Shown one piece after another: positions 44,373-56,335 of a DNA stretch of 64,000 nt. Position 1 is the first letter of the stretch. Every line of letters begins with the position of its first letter. Origin of the DNA: Axinella damicornis (lineage: Eukaryota > Porifera > Demospongiae > Axinellida > Axinellidae); contig OZ007511.1 of NCBI GenBank assembly GCA_963931865.1, positions 12,436,081-12,500,080 of the forward strand, in the 5' to 3' direction. The position numbers were made by a program, and so were the translations under genes. The notes under the pieces were generated by a model. The model searched no databases. It saw nothing but the letters and a program-made list of their open reading frames with translations, and was not told where the DNA came from.

Positions 44373-44719
44373 CCAGTGAACAAAGACGCCCTGCGCGTAC
44401 GGTGATGATATATAGCGCGCGGCCCGGGGGATTGGGAGGTCCGTGTCTTCCTCGAAGCCATGGTAGATCCTTGTTATGACTGCTCTCGAGTGTCAAAGGA
44501 CTAATTAGTAGTGCACGCAAAGTCAGCTGTCAAAACAAACCCTGGCAAGCTGTCAAAACACACGTACAGTAATTACGGAATTGCTCGAACACAATTACGT
44601 AGCGTTTCCGTAATTACGCTTGACTTCCGTTCCATTGCCGTATCTTTATTACTGTCTAGCATATTACGCTCGTAATTCTGGAACGGAACGGGAACTTTTT
44701 TCTGACCGCTACTGTAGTT

Positions 44720-45086
44720 CTCTACAGCATCAGTGCATGTAGTGTGCCCACAGTACGTGGGTGGATTGTTCAAAGGGCATTTATATCGACATACATGTAA
44801 CACAGCATCTTATAAAAACACACGATTTGGTGGACAGAGAGAGATGAACTCACTGCGAATTAATAGTTTCTAAATCTAGTCACATGCTTCTACCGCTAAG
44901 CCACTGGGCAGGCCTTAGCCACATCCCAAAGGACTCACTCTCTAAGATGAATCTCATCAGGCCGCCATTGGGTGGGCAACCCAGATGGGGCACAGCAAGC
45001 AATGCCAGAACCTGGCTGGCACCAACAGCCATACGGTCGTTTAGTTTGGCACTGGCACAACCCACCACAGAAGTGGGGGGTAAGCA

Positions 45087-45138
<52 letters not shown>

Positions 45139-45690
45139 CGCCTCAGACTGAAACCAGGAACAACAAAACAACAGGAAGCCCAACTGTGTAACCAAAGCCC
45201 TCCAAGTAGTGCTGAAGAGAGCCAATCATGTGGAGGAAAGGGGAGGTATGTCTGTCATATCATACCCACTACTCCATTGTAAGGTACGAGAGGAAAGGCA
45301 AGCTATGTCACATCACACCCACTCCATTGTAAGGTGATAGGTGGAAGCATGTGAAATAATACAGGGTTGGTAGACTTTCCAACACCATGAACATTGTATC
45401 CATATAATCACAAGTATCGATTTGATGGCCAAGCGGGAAGCGAGGCAAATGATCGTGCAGTGTGGGATGGAAATCTGGGCTAATGTACGTATGTAAAATG
45501 TCTTGTTATTAGGCCCTGTGCATAAATTACGCGTACGAACCTCCGCGACGATGCGCAACACGTTTTCTAACCACATAGATGAATGCTTGAAAGGAGCATT
45601 CATCTACAAGACAAAGTCACAAAGCTGGAAGAATACTGCACACAATACATTGCTAGGCCTGAGCGACTGGACTTTCCAACATCATGACTA
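44720..45690. other. Intergenic region
   Basis: No coding gene is supported. On the minus strand about 44880-44930 a CAGTGGCTTAGCGGTAGAAG segment resembles a polymerase III A box, possibly an old tRNA-derived SINE. A (TC)n microsatellite lies at 45091-45133. Confidence 0.4.
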
Positions 45691-45699
45691 CAAGTAGCT

Positions 45700-46200
45700 T
45701 CACTCACTCAGCTACTTCCCCCCAAGTTCACCTACGCGAGTAATCCGGTGCTGGACAGCTCTCTGTGCAGAGCTGATGCTCCCAAATTGCGTCCGCTTCA
45801 GCTCAGTGTGCTGCTCCCTGCACAATTGCATTGGTCCGCTTCAACTGCTGCTCCCCATTTGCATCCGTTTCAGCAGCTGTTTGCCGCTTGCGTCCGCTTC
45901 AGCTGCCGCTCTCGATTGTCAACTGCTCCCCAATTGCGTCCACTTCGGCTGCTGCTCTCGATTGTCAACTGCCCCCCAATTGTGTCCACTTCGGCTGCTG
46001 CTCCCCGATTGCGTCCATGCTCCCCGATTCAACTGCAGCTCTCTGATTGCGTCCACTTCGACTGCTGTCTCCGCCAGCTGTTCTGGAAGATTCCAGCCCA
46101 TGCCCAATGTTCTTGAAAGAGTTCGAGGTTCAGTAAATTGAAGTAGGAAGGTCGCACGTCACTAGTCTAGTCCCACCCCACGAACATCCCACTTCCATTA
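45700..46200. repeat. Element with internal CAGCTG-type minisatellite, copy 1
   Basis: A degenerate array of about 30-bp units (tgcgtccacttcggctgctg, ctccccaattg) is flanked by sequence shared with 58690-59700, including AGTCCCACCC and GAAGGTCGCAC at the right. It appears to be a dispersed unit that carries its satellite with it. Confidence 0.65.
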
Positions 46201-47149
46201 CACACAGACAGACACACAAACACACGGTTGAAATGTTATGTATTGGTTGTATCCATGTAACCACAATTTTGGTTATTAAACTTCCTGCTTGAAGTTTGGA
46301 AATCATCCGCAGCACAGTCAGAGCTAGCACTCTACTTCACAAGCCCACACAAGCACAGAATGAATGGATTGAGGAGTTTGTAGGCTCCATTTCACCATGA
46401 ACTACAGTCTCACACAGAGTTATGCACCTTATACATCAAGCTTGACCACAACAGTTGCTCCAAGCATTCAATGACAGACGATACTATTGCACCAGTGAAT
46501 CCACCCACATATGCACCTCACATGGGGTGGGCGAAACTCTACGACAATAACTAACTTTTTCACAAAATTCACCCATTGAAGCCCATACAAAATCTGAAGT
46601 AGTTCTTCATTGTGTACTGGAGGCGCCTCCAGTGGACATGTGTGGTAAGAACTTCCCTTCATGACAATGACATGCATGCCCCGGGAGACACTGGAGTCTG
46701 GAAGCCGTGCAGGCACTTCGACAGTGCAGAGTTCACTTCAAAGCTGGTGGACAATGAACAACCACTTTACCTTCCAGTGTATGCAGTGGATGGCTATTGC
46801 AATAGGTATACATGTACCTACCTGTAGACAGCACATTAGTGATGTCGTGTTGATTTCCGTTGCGTTTGAACGTTGTGTATTCCATGGGTTTTCACAGAAA
46901 CTGTGTTCTGCAAGTATAACATTCACGTGCCAGAGACAGAGTGGTGTACAGAGAATGCCACCATCTTCAGAAAGGCTTCTCTCATGCCTGCTTGAATCAA
47001 TTGTTGAACCAACTGTTTTGGCTGCTTGCTCTCAGGCTATTCATCGTATGACACCATGGAGACGAGACGGTGAATACCAGACGTATTATCATTCTCCCTG
47101 GTTCCCACACACTACACACACACATAACATAAGGGCATATATACATGTA
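46201..47149. other. Region without a supported gene
   Basis: A stretch at about 46612-46806 is open on the plus strand (VDNEQPLYLPVYAVDGYCNR, then GTATAC donor-like) and could be an exon. There is no recognisable domain and no partner exon, so I do not call it. Confidence 0.3.
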
Positions 47150-47232
47150 CAGTAGCTGCCAATAAAAAGTTTGTGTTCCGATTCCAAAGTACAAGCGTTC
47201 AAAGGGTAGTACGGTCTGCTGAAAAACACGAT
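47150..47232. mobile_element. Truncated CAGTAGC-family element
   Basis: CAGTAGCTGCCAATAAAAAG followed by diverged subterminal sequence; the other end is missing. Confidence 0.55.
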
Positions 47233-47362
47233 TGAAACACGTACGCCCTCCCAGACATGTTCAATATTCTGGAATGTGTATACGCAAGGTGTACAATTGG
47301 AAACATGCAGTTGGAGAGCAGATCACTGCCTCAAACGAGTCACAGAGGTGGTCACGAGTCCC

Positions 47363-47739
47363 TAGCCTCCGTCCCAGGCTCTCTCCTCTAAAAACGGGGG
47401 GAGGAGAGAGGCTGGTAACATTCGCGAGAAAAGCTGTCGACTTCGCGCGTCATCAGCGAGATCAGACCAGTGGTCCTCTCGCACACCCTATCAACTGCCT
47501 TTCGCCAACCATTGAGAGGTACTCTGTCCCGGAGCGTTCAGTTCTGAGTCTACAATTCGTGCATAGCACGGCAGTGAAGGTAAACGCCTACAAAATATTC
47601 ACGTGTTCACGTGGTTTTGTTCTGCAATCTGATTGGGTCCGCCAGATCCAGGCGCCAGAAGTCAACAGCTTTTCACGCGAATGTTACCAGGCTCTCTCCT
47701 CCCCCCGTTTTTAGAGGAGAGAGCCTGGGACCGAGGCTA
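47363..47739. mobile_element. TAGCC-family palindromic MITE, 377 bp, with 9-bp target duplication
   Basis: The ends TAGCCTCCGTCCCAGGCTCT and inverse continue as arms over about 80 bp (AAAACGGGGGGAGGAGAGAG; AAAGCTGTCGACTTC). Flanks acgagtccc and acgagcccc match at 8 of 9. Confidence 0.8.
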
Positions 47740-48319
47740 ACGAGCCCCAGCCAACCACTTCAGTCACTTCATTCCATTGGCTTTCAAATGCGGGCTACAG
47801 TATACCCCACACTATTGACCTTGGAAACTCAACCATTTCTCAGGCAACCACCTTGCCATGGTCAATAATATAATGGCCCTCAACGGAGTGCCAGTACGGA
47901 ATCTCAGTAAGTCAGTTACAAATGTAGTCAATCAGGTTACAGACTTTGCCATCTTGTGCTTGACACAAATCAAGGCTGTTCTTTTGGTCATTACTTCATC
48001 TTATTGGCTCCTACATGTATTAGAATTTGCATGTAGAAATTAGCGACCGGTCGCGCCATGCACATATCCCTGTACCAAGACATGACAAACAATGTGTGGG
48101 AAAAGTAATAAGTACGCCATGACTACACACTAGCATGGGAATATATGGTGTGCCCCAATTGGAAGCATCTATGGTGGGCACCAGTTAGAACTACATAAGT
48201 GCAGTGTGTCTCATATAAAGCCAGGTGACATGCACAGGGTTGTCATGGCTCCTACATGTATGTATGACCATACACACCATGCAAAGTTAGCCTCGTTCCC
48301 AGGCCACGCCCACACCCTC

Positions 48320-48415
48320 CTCAGTAATCTCATGTGTTTAAACTCAGTAATCTTATGTGAGCAAACTCAGTAATCTCATGTGTGCAAACAGTAATCTCAT
48401 GTGCGCAAACTCAGC
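48320..48415. repeat. 25-bp minisatellite, four units
   Basis: Repeats of CTCAGTAATCTCATGTG followed by a variable tail. Confidence 0.75.
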
Positions 48416-48539
48416 TGAGCCCAGATGCTTGGTGACATGGCTTCCCTTGCCTGTACATTTATAGAGAGGGGAACTACCTCCCATGAGCAGTGCCAGTCCA
48501 AGTTGGCCTGTGTCTTTATAGTGTTTGAAGAGCTACACC

Positions 48540-48740
48540 CATCAAAGCTTTAGGAGCAGTACTTTAGCAGCAGCTACATGTATGTCCATCATAGCATTAA
48601 TAGAAGCAGCTACAGTTTGTATATCAGCTTGTCCATCATGGCTTTAAGAGCAGCTACGTCAGCTTGGCCCATCATAGCTATATCTTAGGAGCAGCTACGT
48701 CAGCTCAGCACATCATAGGTTTAGGAGCAACTACATCACC
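48540..48740. repeat. About 50-bp minisatellite, four units
   Basis: Units contain GGAGCAGCTACGTCAGCT and CATCATAG in constant order. Confidence 0.7.
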
Positions 48741-48763
48741 AGAATAAAATGGGAAGATGATGC

Positions 48764-49273
48764 TTAACCGTTTACCTGCTAATGACGCCTTAAGGAGTCA
48801 TGAGACTTTCAGCTTCATGATGTCACATCCGGCAATGTCCTTGAGAGATAGGCTCTGCGCCAGCAGAGAGGGCGGGGCAGGGGGAGGTGGGTGGGTGCAC
48901 CCGAAGGGTGCAAACAGCATGGCCGTGTCTGGGCTCCGCGATAGAAAGGTCTTGGTCGGCACTGGGAGGGCCATTTCCGCCGTTTTTGGCATAAATGGAC
49001 TTAGAAAGTAGCTGTCTTGCCTTGTAGGGCCTCCATTTCCAGCATACATCGCCCGTTTTTCAGCTACGGCAGGTTGGCATTTCTGGGGAGGCTTGATTGC
49101 AAGCTCGTTATTTGGTGGGTGTGGTTAAGTCACGTATATGCTCAGTATAGCTGAAATTACCTGTGTGAGCAGTTTCGAGCCCAGCAATGCCAGGGAACAG
49201 AAATTAGGGTATGTTTAAGTGTTCTATAGACTGAAAATGACCTAGAGGAAGAATTTGGCCCCTAAAGAGTTAA
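48764..49273. mobile_element. piggyBac-like MITE, 510 bp, copy 1
   Basis: Flanked by TTAA at both ends. Terminal CCGTTTACC and CCCCTAAAGAG point inward as short imperfect repeats. It is the same length as, and nearly identical to, the copy at 49608-50117. Confidence 0.82.
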
Positions 49274-49607
49274 TGAGACGAGAGAAAGATCCGAAATGTG
49301 GGACAAAATTTCAGAGATAAGCAAGCTGTAGCTGAACTGAGCACTGAACCTCTGTCTAACCATACCCTGACTGTGACTGCGACAAGGGACGTAATCTGTC
49401 TTATTTTGTGGATCATGAATATCATTAACAGCCTATTCACTATTATTCTGTGTGTTGGAGGGTGTGCCTGTGCCGTTGGTACCTGTGAAGCCAGCTGTAG
49501 CTAACTTTGGTTGTATGCTGACACTTGACATGGTCTGACCCAAATGGCTGCCAGAATCCTCATGAATATCATTAAATAGCTCCGTTTTAATTTTATTTGC
49601 CTCCCCA

Positions 49608-50117
49608 TTAACCGTTTACCTGCTAATGACGCCTTAAGGAGTCATGAGACTTTCAGCTTCATGATGTCACATCCGGCAATGTCCTTGAGAGATAGGCTCT
49701 GCGCCAGCAGAGAGGGCGGGGCAGGGGGAGGTGGGTGGGTGCACCCGAAGGGTGCAAACAGCATGGCCGTGTCTGGGCTCCGTGATAGAAAGGTCTTGGT
49801 CGGCACTGGGAGGGCCATTTCCGCCGTTTTTGGCATAAATGGACTTAGAAAGTAGCTGTCTTGCCTTGTAGGGCCTCCATTTCCAGCATACATCGCCCGT
49901 TTTTCAGCTACGGCAGGTTGGCATTTCTGGGGAGGCTTGATTGCAAGCTCGTTATTTGGTGGGTGTGGTTAAGTCACGTATATGCTCAGTATAGCTGAAA
50001 TTACCTGTGTGAGCAGTTTCGAGCCCAGCAATGCCAGGGAACAGAAATTAGGGTATGTTTAAGTGTTCTATAGACTGAAAATGACCTAGAGGAAGAATTT
50101 GGCCCCTAAAGAGTTAA
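49608..50117. mobile_element. piggyBac-like MITE, 510 bp, copy 2
   Basis: Direct orientation, TTAA at both ends. By eye I found one substitution against copy 1 (ctccGcg to ctccGtg). The two copies are separated by 334 bp without a gene. Confidence 0.82.
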
Positions 50118-50451
50118 AATGCCCGACTACGTGTACAAAATGTACATACATTTCTAAAACCCTGGATGGCAGAAGAAATCAGCTCTCATCGGCAATGGTT
50201 ACACAACAATGACAACAGCAACCTCTCACAGGTACAATCAAAAGTGAAAGCATTCCATATAGGGCTACACCACTTCTACTCCTAATTGCGCATATGCAAT
50301 CATTAAACACACCCCAAAACCAACAAGGTAGTGTTTTCAGAAGTCTTGCCATACCAGGTGCCCACAAAGGTGGCTCAAGTATGCATCTGTGTAAATGAAA
50401 CACTACACCTGCACAACTGAGCAAAGAAAGATCATCTAACATGCCACTGAA

Positions 50452-50536
50452 TAGCCTCGTTCCCTGGCCTCCACGCCCAGTTTTTGTCACTTTTCATACT
50501 GCAAGCGACAAAAGCTGGGCTTGGGGAACGAGGCTA
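50452..50536. mobile_element. TAGCC-family MITE
   Basis: Its core resembles the 94-bp copy at 734-827 (AGTTTTTGTCRCTT, GCAAGCGACAAAAGCT). Flanks ccactgaa and ccaccgaa match at 7 of 8. Confidence 0.75.
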
Positions 50537-50779
50537 CCACCGAATGTGTTGAAAATTCCTGTATATCTTTCCATGAAGCGGTACTGGTTCACATTGTTTG
50601 AGCAGAAAGACACCCTGCTCCAGTAATGTTACCTATGCTCACTCGCTGGTTGTGTATGCCCACTGAAAAGGCCCATTAGTCAAGTATGCTGCTACGGACA
50701 AAGAAAGATTTGCCCTGGACAAATGAGTTGACCTCAAATTACATATTATATTACAGTACAGCACCAGCCACAATAGTGT

Positions 50780-50806
50780 CCCCCCCCCCCCCCCCCCCCC
50801 CCCCCC
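50780..50806. repeat. Poly-C tract, 27 bases
   Basis: Uninterrupted C run in intergenic sequence. Confidence 0.9.
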
Positions 50807-50959
50807 TTTCCTGTCAATTTTGCGTGAAATACTGATACAATTACATTCCTTCAGACGTCGATATTTCTGAGGCAAGGGATCTGACTTCTGCTGCAGTCCG
50901 TCCCTCATTTCTAGCTGTCTCGTAGCAGAGGTCCGAGGTCAGAGAATAATTAAGCACAT

Positions 50960-51523
50960 ACCGTTTAGCAGGAAACTTTTGCGGGTCCAAATTTTCGCAA
51001 ATCTTCCTAAAATCCGTTCAAACAAAGTATTTGCGATTTTTAATTTCGTGACAAGGGTCACGACCTATGACCACACCACCTACTCTTCGCATGCGCTCTT
51101 GTACTACTGGGAGAACTCAGCATGTACTTCTACGTGGAAGCGAAGGTAAGAGGCTGCGGCTGCTTGTGCATTGCCATGAAGGGAAGCCTATGGCGATCAG
51201 TGCTGCCTGTTCGGCGTGTTCGCTCAAGATCTTGCTGTAATTATGGTCCTCTCGACTGTGTGCACGACGATGCGCTATGCTCGCGATACGCAGGCTCACC
51301 TTGTTAGCAACTGTGAGACTGGCGGTGGCCGATAAGGGCCCCTTGTTGGATGGCAGTACTTCTACAGGTCGGAAGTAGCACTAGAGAGACATAGCTAGCT
51401 ACTCCAGGTGACAAAATGCTCGCGGAACAAATTTATGCAGGGTACAAAAATTTTCACGAGCAGGTATCCGATCGCGAAAAACGCAAAATTTGTGCCTTGC
51501 AAAAATTTCCCGCTATGCAGTAT
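50960..51523. mobile_element. TIR element with TACCGTTTAGCAGGAAACTT-type ends
   Basis: The left end and the inverse of 51480-51523 agree imperfectly over about 40 bp (GGAAAYTTTTGC, CAAATTTTCGC). This is a nonautonomous DNA transposon of about 560 bp without a transposase frame. Confidence 0.6.
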
Positions 51524-53032
51524 TTCTCAATCTGGAGTAATCTATACCGGACTGTCACATGCATACATGCGTGGCAGAAGCAGAACAAAGTGGTTTGAGC
51601 CATCACGACTGCTGAACAGATACATGTACACGCAAACCAAAGTTGGCAAGCCTTGCTCTTACAATTCACCCTACAGTTTATGAACCTTCACAGTACAGTA
51701 AACAGTGCTTGCCTTGATCATAATCCAAGAAAGCAAATCATAAGTAGTGGCGGTCAGACAAACAGCCGAGATCACAAGTGACGGGTCAGAGGTGGGCAAT
51801 AAGGGTTACTGGACATGCAGTTGCACGTTACATGTATTAAGCGCAGCTCACGTACAGGTGCATATTTGCTGTTAGGTGCAGGTTCGACTCTCATCCCAGC
51901 TACTCTTTACTTCGTCTCAGCCCCAGACCAAAACCAACCCCGGCTCGTATCACTTCCAGTTACTGGAAGCGATCCACGTTGGGGCTGGTTTGGGGCTGGG
52001 GCTGAGACTACTCTTTGCATGTATTAAGCGCTGAGGTTTTCTTCTGCCATTTTTGATCTTCTGGAAAAAGCTACATGTATACATGTAATTCGAAATGGAA
52101 GCACATTTCCTATTCAAGGAATATCACCAAGAGGGACTACAGTATGGTACGTACAGTGTAAGTAAACGTACATGTAATTCTTGGGAGTCCAAACACTAGC
52201 TCTGTTGCCCAGGATTCAATGTCACATCAAAGCATTCCACGCATCCAACTAAGGGTGAGGGGGTCTCCCCCATTTCCTGTTCTGTGTTCCCTCCCACAGT
52301 TCTATACAGCAGTAACAGAATTCAGTCCTTTTTAGCAACACAAGAGCAAAAAGTGACAACATTTCAGGCACAGAGAACATTCATTAGAGGACTCTTTCAT
52401 ACTAATAGGACCGTGGTGGATCTGTACATGTGCTAAGCAGTTACATGTAGCACCACCTAAGTACCTACACTCCTCGTTCCCAGATGTGGCCTGGGAACGC
52501 GGCTAAGTCCTACCTGACTCTATAGTGGTCTATACTGGCCTACGAGCGTTTCATTATTGAAGAGAGGATGAAATCATAGCATGGCAAAGTAAGGGGGCGG
52601 AGGGGGGGGAGCAAAGGTTCAAGGGGGAGCAAATGCCCCACCCCAGTGTCTCATGTAGCTGCCATGAATCAGGAGACAGAATTCCCTTCAGAGCCTCGCA
52701 GCAAAACCGTGACCAGATCTCCCAAGCTCTCCCACCTCCTTTCGTCATAGTGCCAGTGAGGGGAACTATTTTAGGGTGGGGTAAAGGCCCGGAAACGAGG
52801 CTGACTTTGTTTCAAAAAGTGTCTGGTGATCTCCTAGCATGGCCGATGCAGCACCAAAACTTAAGTTGGGGAAGGAAGAAGGGCAGGAGAGAGGGAGGGA
52901 GGGATGGAGGGCGGGAAGAAGGGAGCAGATGGGTGCAAAAAGAGGGAAAGTGGTTCACTGAAGAATTCTTCCTTCTGTTCTTCGAGCTACATGTACATGC
53001 AGACGTTGGACTGATGAGGTTAGTCTACACTG
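51524..53032. other. Intergenic region
   Basis: No coding gene is supported. A foldback of about 100 bp lies at 51913-52010 (GTCTCAGCCCCAGACC and inverse; tactctttR on both sides). A partial TAGCC MITE lies at 52471-52505 and a purine-rich gggaggga tract at 52860-52935. Confidence 0.5.
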
Positions 53033-53212
53033 ACCCTGAACGTATCGTCAGGCTAGCCTACACCCTGAACGTATCGTCAGGCTAGCCTACACCCTGAACG
53101 TATCGTCAGGCTAGCCTACACCCTGAACGTATCGTCAGGCTAGCCTACACTCTGAACATATCGTCAGGCTAGCCTACACCCTGAAAGTATCGTCAGGCTA
53201 GCCTACAACCTG
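53033..53212. repeat. 29-bp minisatellite, six units
   Basis: The unit CCTGAACGTATCGTCAGGCT continues agcctacac; the first four are identical. The unit contains the small palindrome ggctagcc. Confidence 0.9.
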
Positions 53213-54782
53213 CACTGTATCACTGAATGGAGGAAACGACAATACATGTACACAAATGCCATCCAGAAAAGTAAATTTTGGCCAGTTGGGTATATACATC
53301 TACACTGTACTACCTGCCAATGTAAACTGTGGCCAAGTATTGGCATACAATGTATGTGTTACAATGATCAACCTGAAACCCAAAACGTACACACACCTGC
53401 AACTTTCACCACTGTACGTATATGATAGAGCTCGCATTTGGTTTTAACTTAGAAACGAAATACGTGTAGTTATTCATGGACTTCGGCCATGCAATACAAC
53501 ACTCAAGTACCACTGAAATGCTCCATATTGCTACACAAAATGGCAGCTACTTGCAGAAATATGTACAAGAATGGGTGCATTAATTGGAGTGGACACCATT
53601 ATGGTAACCCATCCAATCAATACTTTGATCAGTGGCTACATGTCAGTCAATATACGAATCAAGGACAGAAGGAAGGACGGACGGAAGTGAAAGAAGGACC
53701 ACATAAACAAGAGTCCACACAGCGGATGTACAATCTCACATCACCTTCACTACCATACAGGTACATGTACATGCACTATTGTCTGCATAACAATGGTTGC
53801 CCCTGGCCGTTTACCCCACCTGAAGATACAAAATCTCCGTCATTCAGCCAGGACCAGAGCTGACTCATCATCAACTCCATCCTGAACAGCAACAACCACA
53901 GTACTAGTACACCACAATACCTGTTCTATTTATCCAATGATCATACTCTCAATTTTAATATTTCATGCACGACCATGAATCAAAACATTGCCATCATCTG
54001 TGTACATGTACTATGTAAAGGCAAATGTGGAATGGTTAAGGGTGTGTCCACAAACAGGCTCGTCTCTGACCCCTCCCAGTCCTGCATAGCCAGACTCTCG
54101 CACGGTAACTCGCAACTGGGTGGCGATAGTGGTGATAATGACAAATGCGTGTAAACCACGTACAGTACGGATTCTCTACTTAGCGCCAATTACAATTAGC
54201 GCCACTATTGCCACCCCAGTCAGGGTGCTATAGGAACAGGTCGTATATGTTAACCAGACTCTCCTTTCCATGCGAGAGTCTGGCTACCCCCCCCCCCCCC
54301 CCCCACCTCTCCCCTCCCACCCCACCTTCCCAGGCCTTAACCATAACTTGACAAAGCCCACTCAGTGAAGACAGCACCAGCGCTTCAAGCAGTAGTGACT
54401 CTACACAGGGACAAGTGTTTGTCTTACTTTCTTTCCTGGAAATCAGCCTTAGGTTTAGAGGAAAACGTTTTGAGATATGCGGGTGGGTATGTAGGTGTAC
54501 ATGTATGTGTGTGTTGGAAGGGAAAGTACGAGGGAAGGGGGGAGGGGAGGAGAGCAAATTATGTGGGATTAAAGATTAATGTCTGCAAGCATGGGACTCC
54601 ATACTGTACATACAAACAGGTCAGCTAGCACTGCCAACATTTGTAGCTGAGACTTCTCATTCAAGTATAGTCACAAACTGTCAACAACGCGTGTTCTCAG
54701 ATGAACCACTGATAACATAACAACATGCTGTATCACGTACACACTCAAGCTCAACAACAAACCAAACATGTACTCTCCTTAC
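53213..54782. other. Region without a supported gene
   Basis: It is probably intron or 3' sequence of the minus-strand gene whose first exon is proposed at 54783-54805. It contains a foldback with TAGCCAGACTCTCGCA ends (54086-54287) directly followed by C18 (54287-54304). Confidence 0.4.
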
Positions 54783-54805
54783 CTGAACCCAAAAAATGCC
54801 GCCAT
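54783..54805 (-). CDS. Candidate first coding exon of a minus-strand gene divergent from PHRF1
   Basis: ATG at 54805 reads MAAFFGF and is followed by a strong donor (CAG|GTAAGG) after 23 nt. The ATGGCGGC context and GC-rich 5' region fit a housekeeping start. About 330 bp separate it from the PHRF1 start. No further exon could be identified, so the product is unknown. Confidence 0.35.
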
Positions 54806-54929
54806 ATTCCCACTCCTCGAAGTCTCCTCGCCAATACAGCGCCAGTGCGTCAACCTTTAGAGCTCCCTTGACGAAGCAGGAACCGCTTCCCTTGCAAAAG
54901 AACCTCTATAATGCCATCGCATGGATGAA

Positions 54930-55090
54930 GTTGCAATTAAGAAAGTCACGTGCTAAATCAGCTGATCCAAACTAGTAAATTGATTGGTCACTCCCTCCAT
55001 ACTTCGAATTGGTGGCATGCTTTTGTGTTTACGTTTGATTGACCTCGTGCATGGCCGCTGCGCCTGAAGATGACATAGCTATATATAGCA
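54930..55090. promoter_or_regulatory. PHRF1 promoter region, possibly bidirectional
   Basis: An E-box (TCACGTG near 54945), two inverted CCAAT motifs (attggtc near 54982, aattggtg near 55009) and a TATATATA stretch near 55080 lie between the divergent starts. Confidence 0.4.
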
Positions 55091-55133
55091 GACTGAGCGC
55101 TCGAGCATGCTGAGTGTAATGTTCAGTTGAGGA

Positions 55134-56301
55134 ATGGCGAGTCCAAGCGACAACACCTGCCCAGTTTGCCTGGCGGAGCTCAGGAGAGGTGTACGTGGTG
55201 AACTCGGGAAGCCTGAGAACTGCAATCATCTGTTCTGCTTCACCTGTATTCACGAATGGGCTAAGGTACCTCTAAAAGCTGTGGTGGGCACTAATAAGGG
55301 CACCCAAGATGTGGTGGGCACTGATAAGGCCTGTCATATTGAATTTGGACCCTAAATGCCCCCCCCCCCCCCCCCCCCCCCCTAAAATGGACCCCCCGGA
55401 ACACAAATTTTTCAGTGAAATATATGGACCCCCTGGAACACATTTTTCAGAATGTACAAATGTAAGGACCCCTTGTGAAATACTCCCATGGGTCCATTAT
55501 GTCTCAAAGCCCAGTTGCAATATGCAAATCTCCTGGAATGTATTATGTTAATACTGCTGAAATAATATATGTACCCCCAGTTGAAATTAATTGTACAGCA
55601 CTGTGCAAACCAACTGTTGACTGTTGTGTAACTGTGAAGCGGGTGGGCGGTGATTGCGTAATGACATCACAGTATAATAGGTCAAAGATCAAGGGCGCAC
55701 AGAGCTCTGCCTCATGTTTACCGATTGCGACCTGTGCAGTACAACTGCAGTGTCTGAGCCTTCGCAACAAGGGTACGTAACGGGAACCATCCAAGCTACC
55801 ATCAAGAACAAGCGCACATTTCACCTATGAAGGTTCGAACGCAACTGAAATAATTTTGCTGTGCAGTAGCGTCTGAACACATCATGAGAGCTGCTTATGC
55901 TGCAGTAGCGTGGATACCCCAGTCCTTAATGGTCCTGCAGCCGCTAACTACTTGTACGGACAAACGATAGGCTAAGTAATACTACAAGTTGCAAGTATAC
56001 ATACACATAAGTGTAACTAATTTTTTGAGGTACGGTTGTTTGAAAAATTTGTTCCAGGGGGAACATATTTTACGGGGGTCCAAATTTAAAGTGACATGCC
56101 CAAGCTGTGGTGGGCACTAGTAAGGATGTCCAAGCTATCGTGGGCACTAATAAGGATGCCCAAGCTGTGGTGGGCACTAATAAGGGTGCCCAAGCTGTGG
56201 TGGGCACTAATAAGGGTGCCCAAGCTGTGTTGGGCACTAATAAGGGTGCCCCACATGCAGACATGCAAAAGTGCAACTGTACAACAAGTGTGAGTGATTA
56301 G

Positions 56302-56335
<34 letters not shown>

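Larger units (their letters stand above)
43014..44714. mobile_element. Tc1/mariner-like element, host of two nested insertions
   Basis: CAGTAGCGGTCAGAAAAAAG at the left is mirrored exactly at the right end; TA flanks both (43012-43013, 44715-44716). Inside are a complete smaller TA-flanked element (43150-43737) and a long foldback (43913-44372). Between them, from 43871, MVYSGYKKQRILAYYW reads like the start of a Tc1-like transposase DNA-binding domain; it is cut by the foldback. No full transposase remains. Confidence 0.72.

Noticed and set aside
44880..45070. tRNA gene on the minus strand
   Set aside because: Only an A-box-like segment is present; no cloverleaf or B box at the right distance, so at most a SINE remnant.
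46612..46827. Possible exon WKPCRHFDSAEFTSK with a donor-like end
   Set aside because: There is no homology I can name, no partner exon, and the antisense frame is also open.
48757..49893. Matching 83-84 codon frames in the two 510-bp elements
   Set aside because: They lie within nonautonomous piggyBac-like elements, have no recognisable domain, and similar-length frames exist on both strands.
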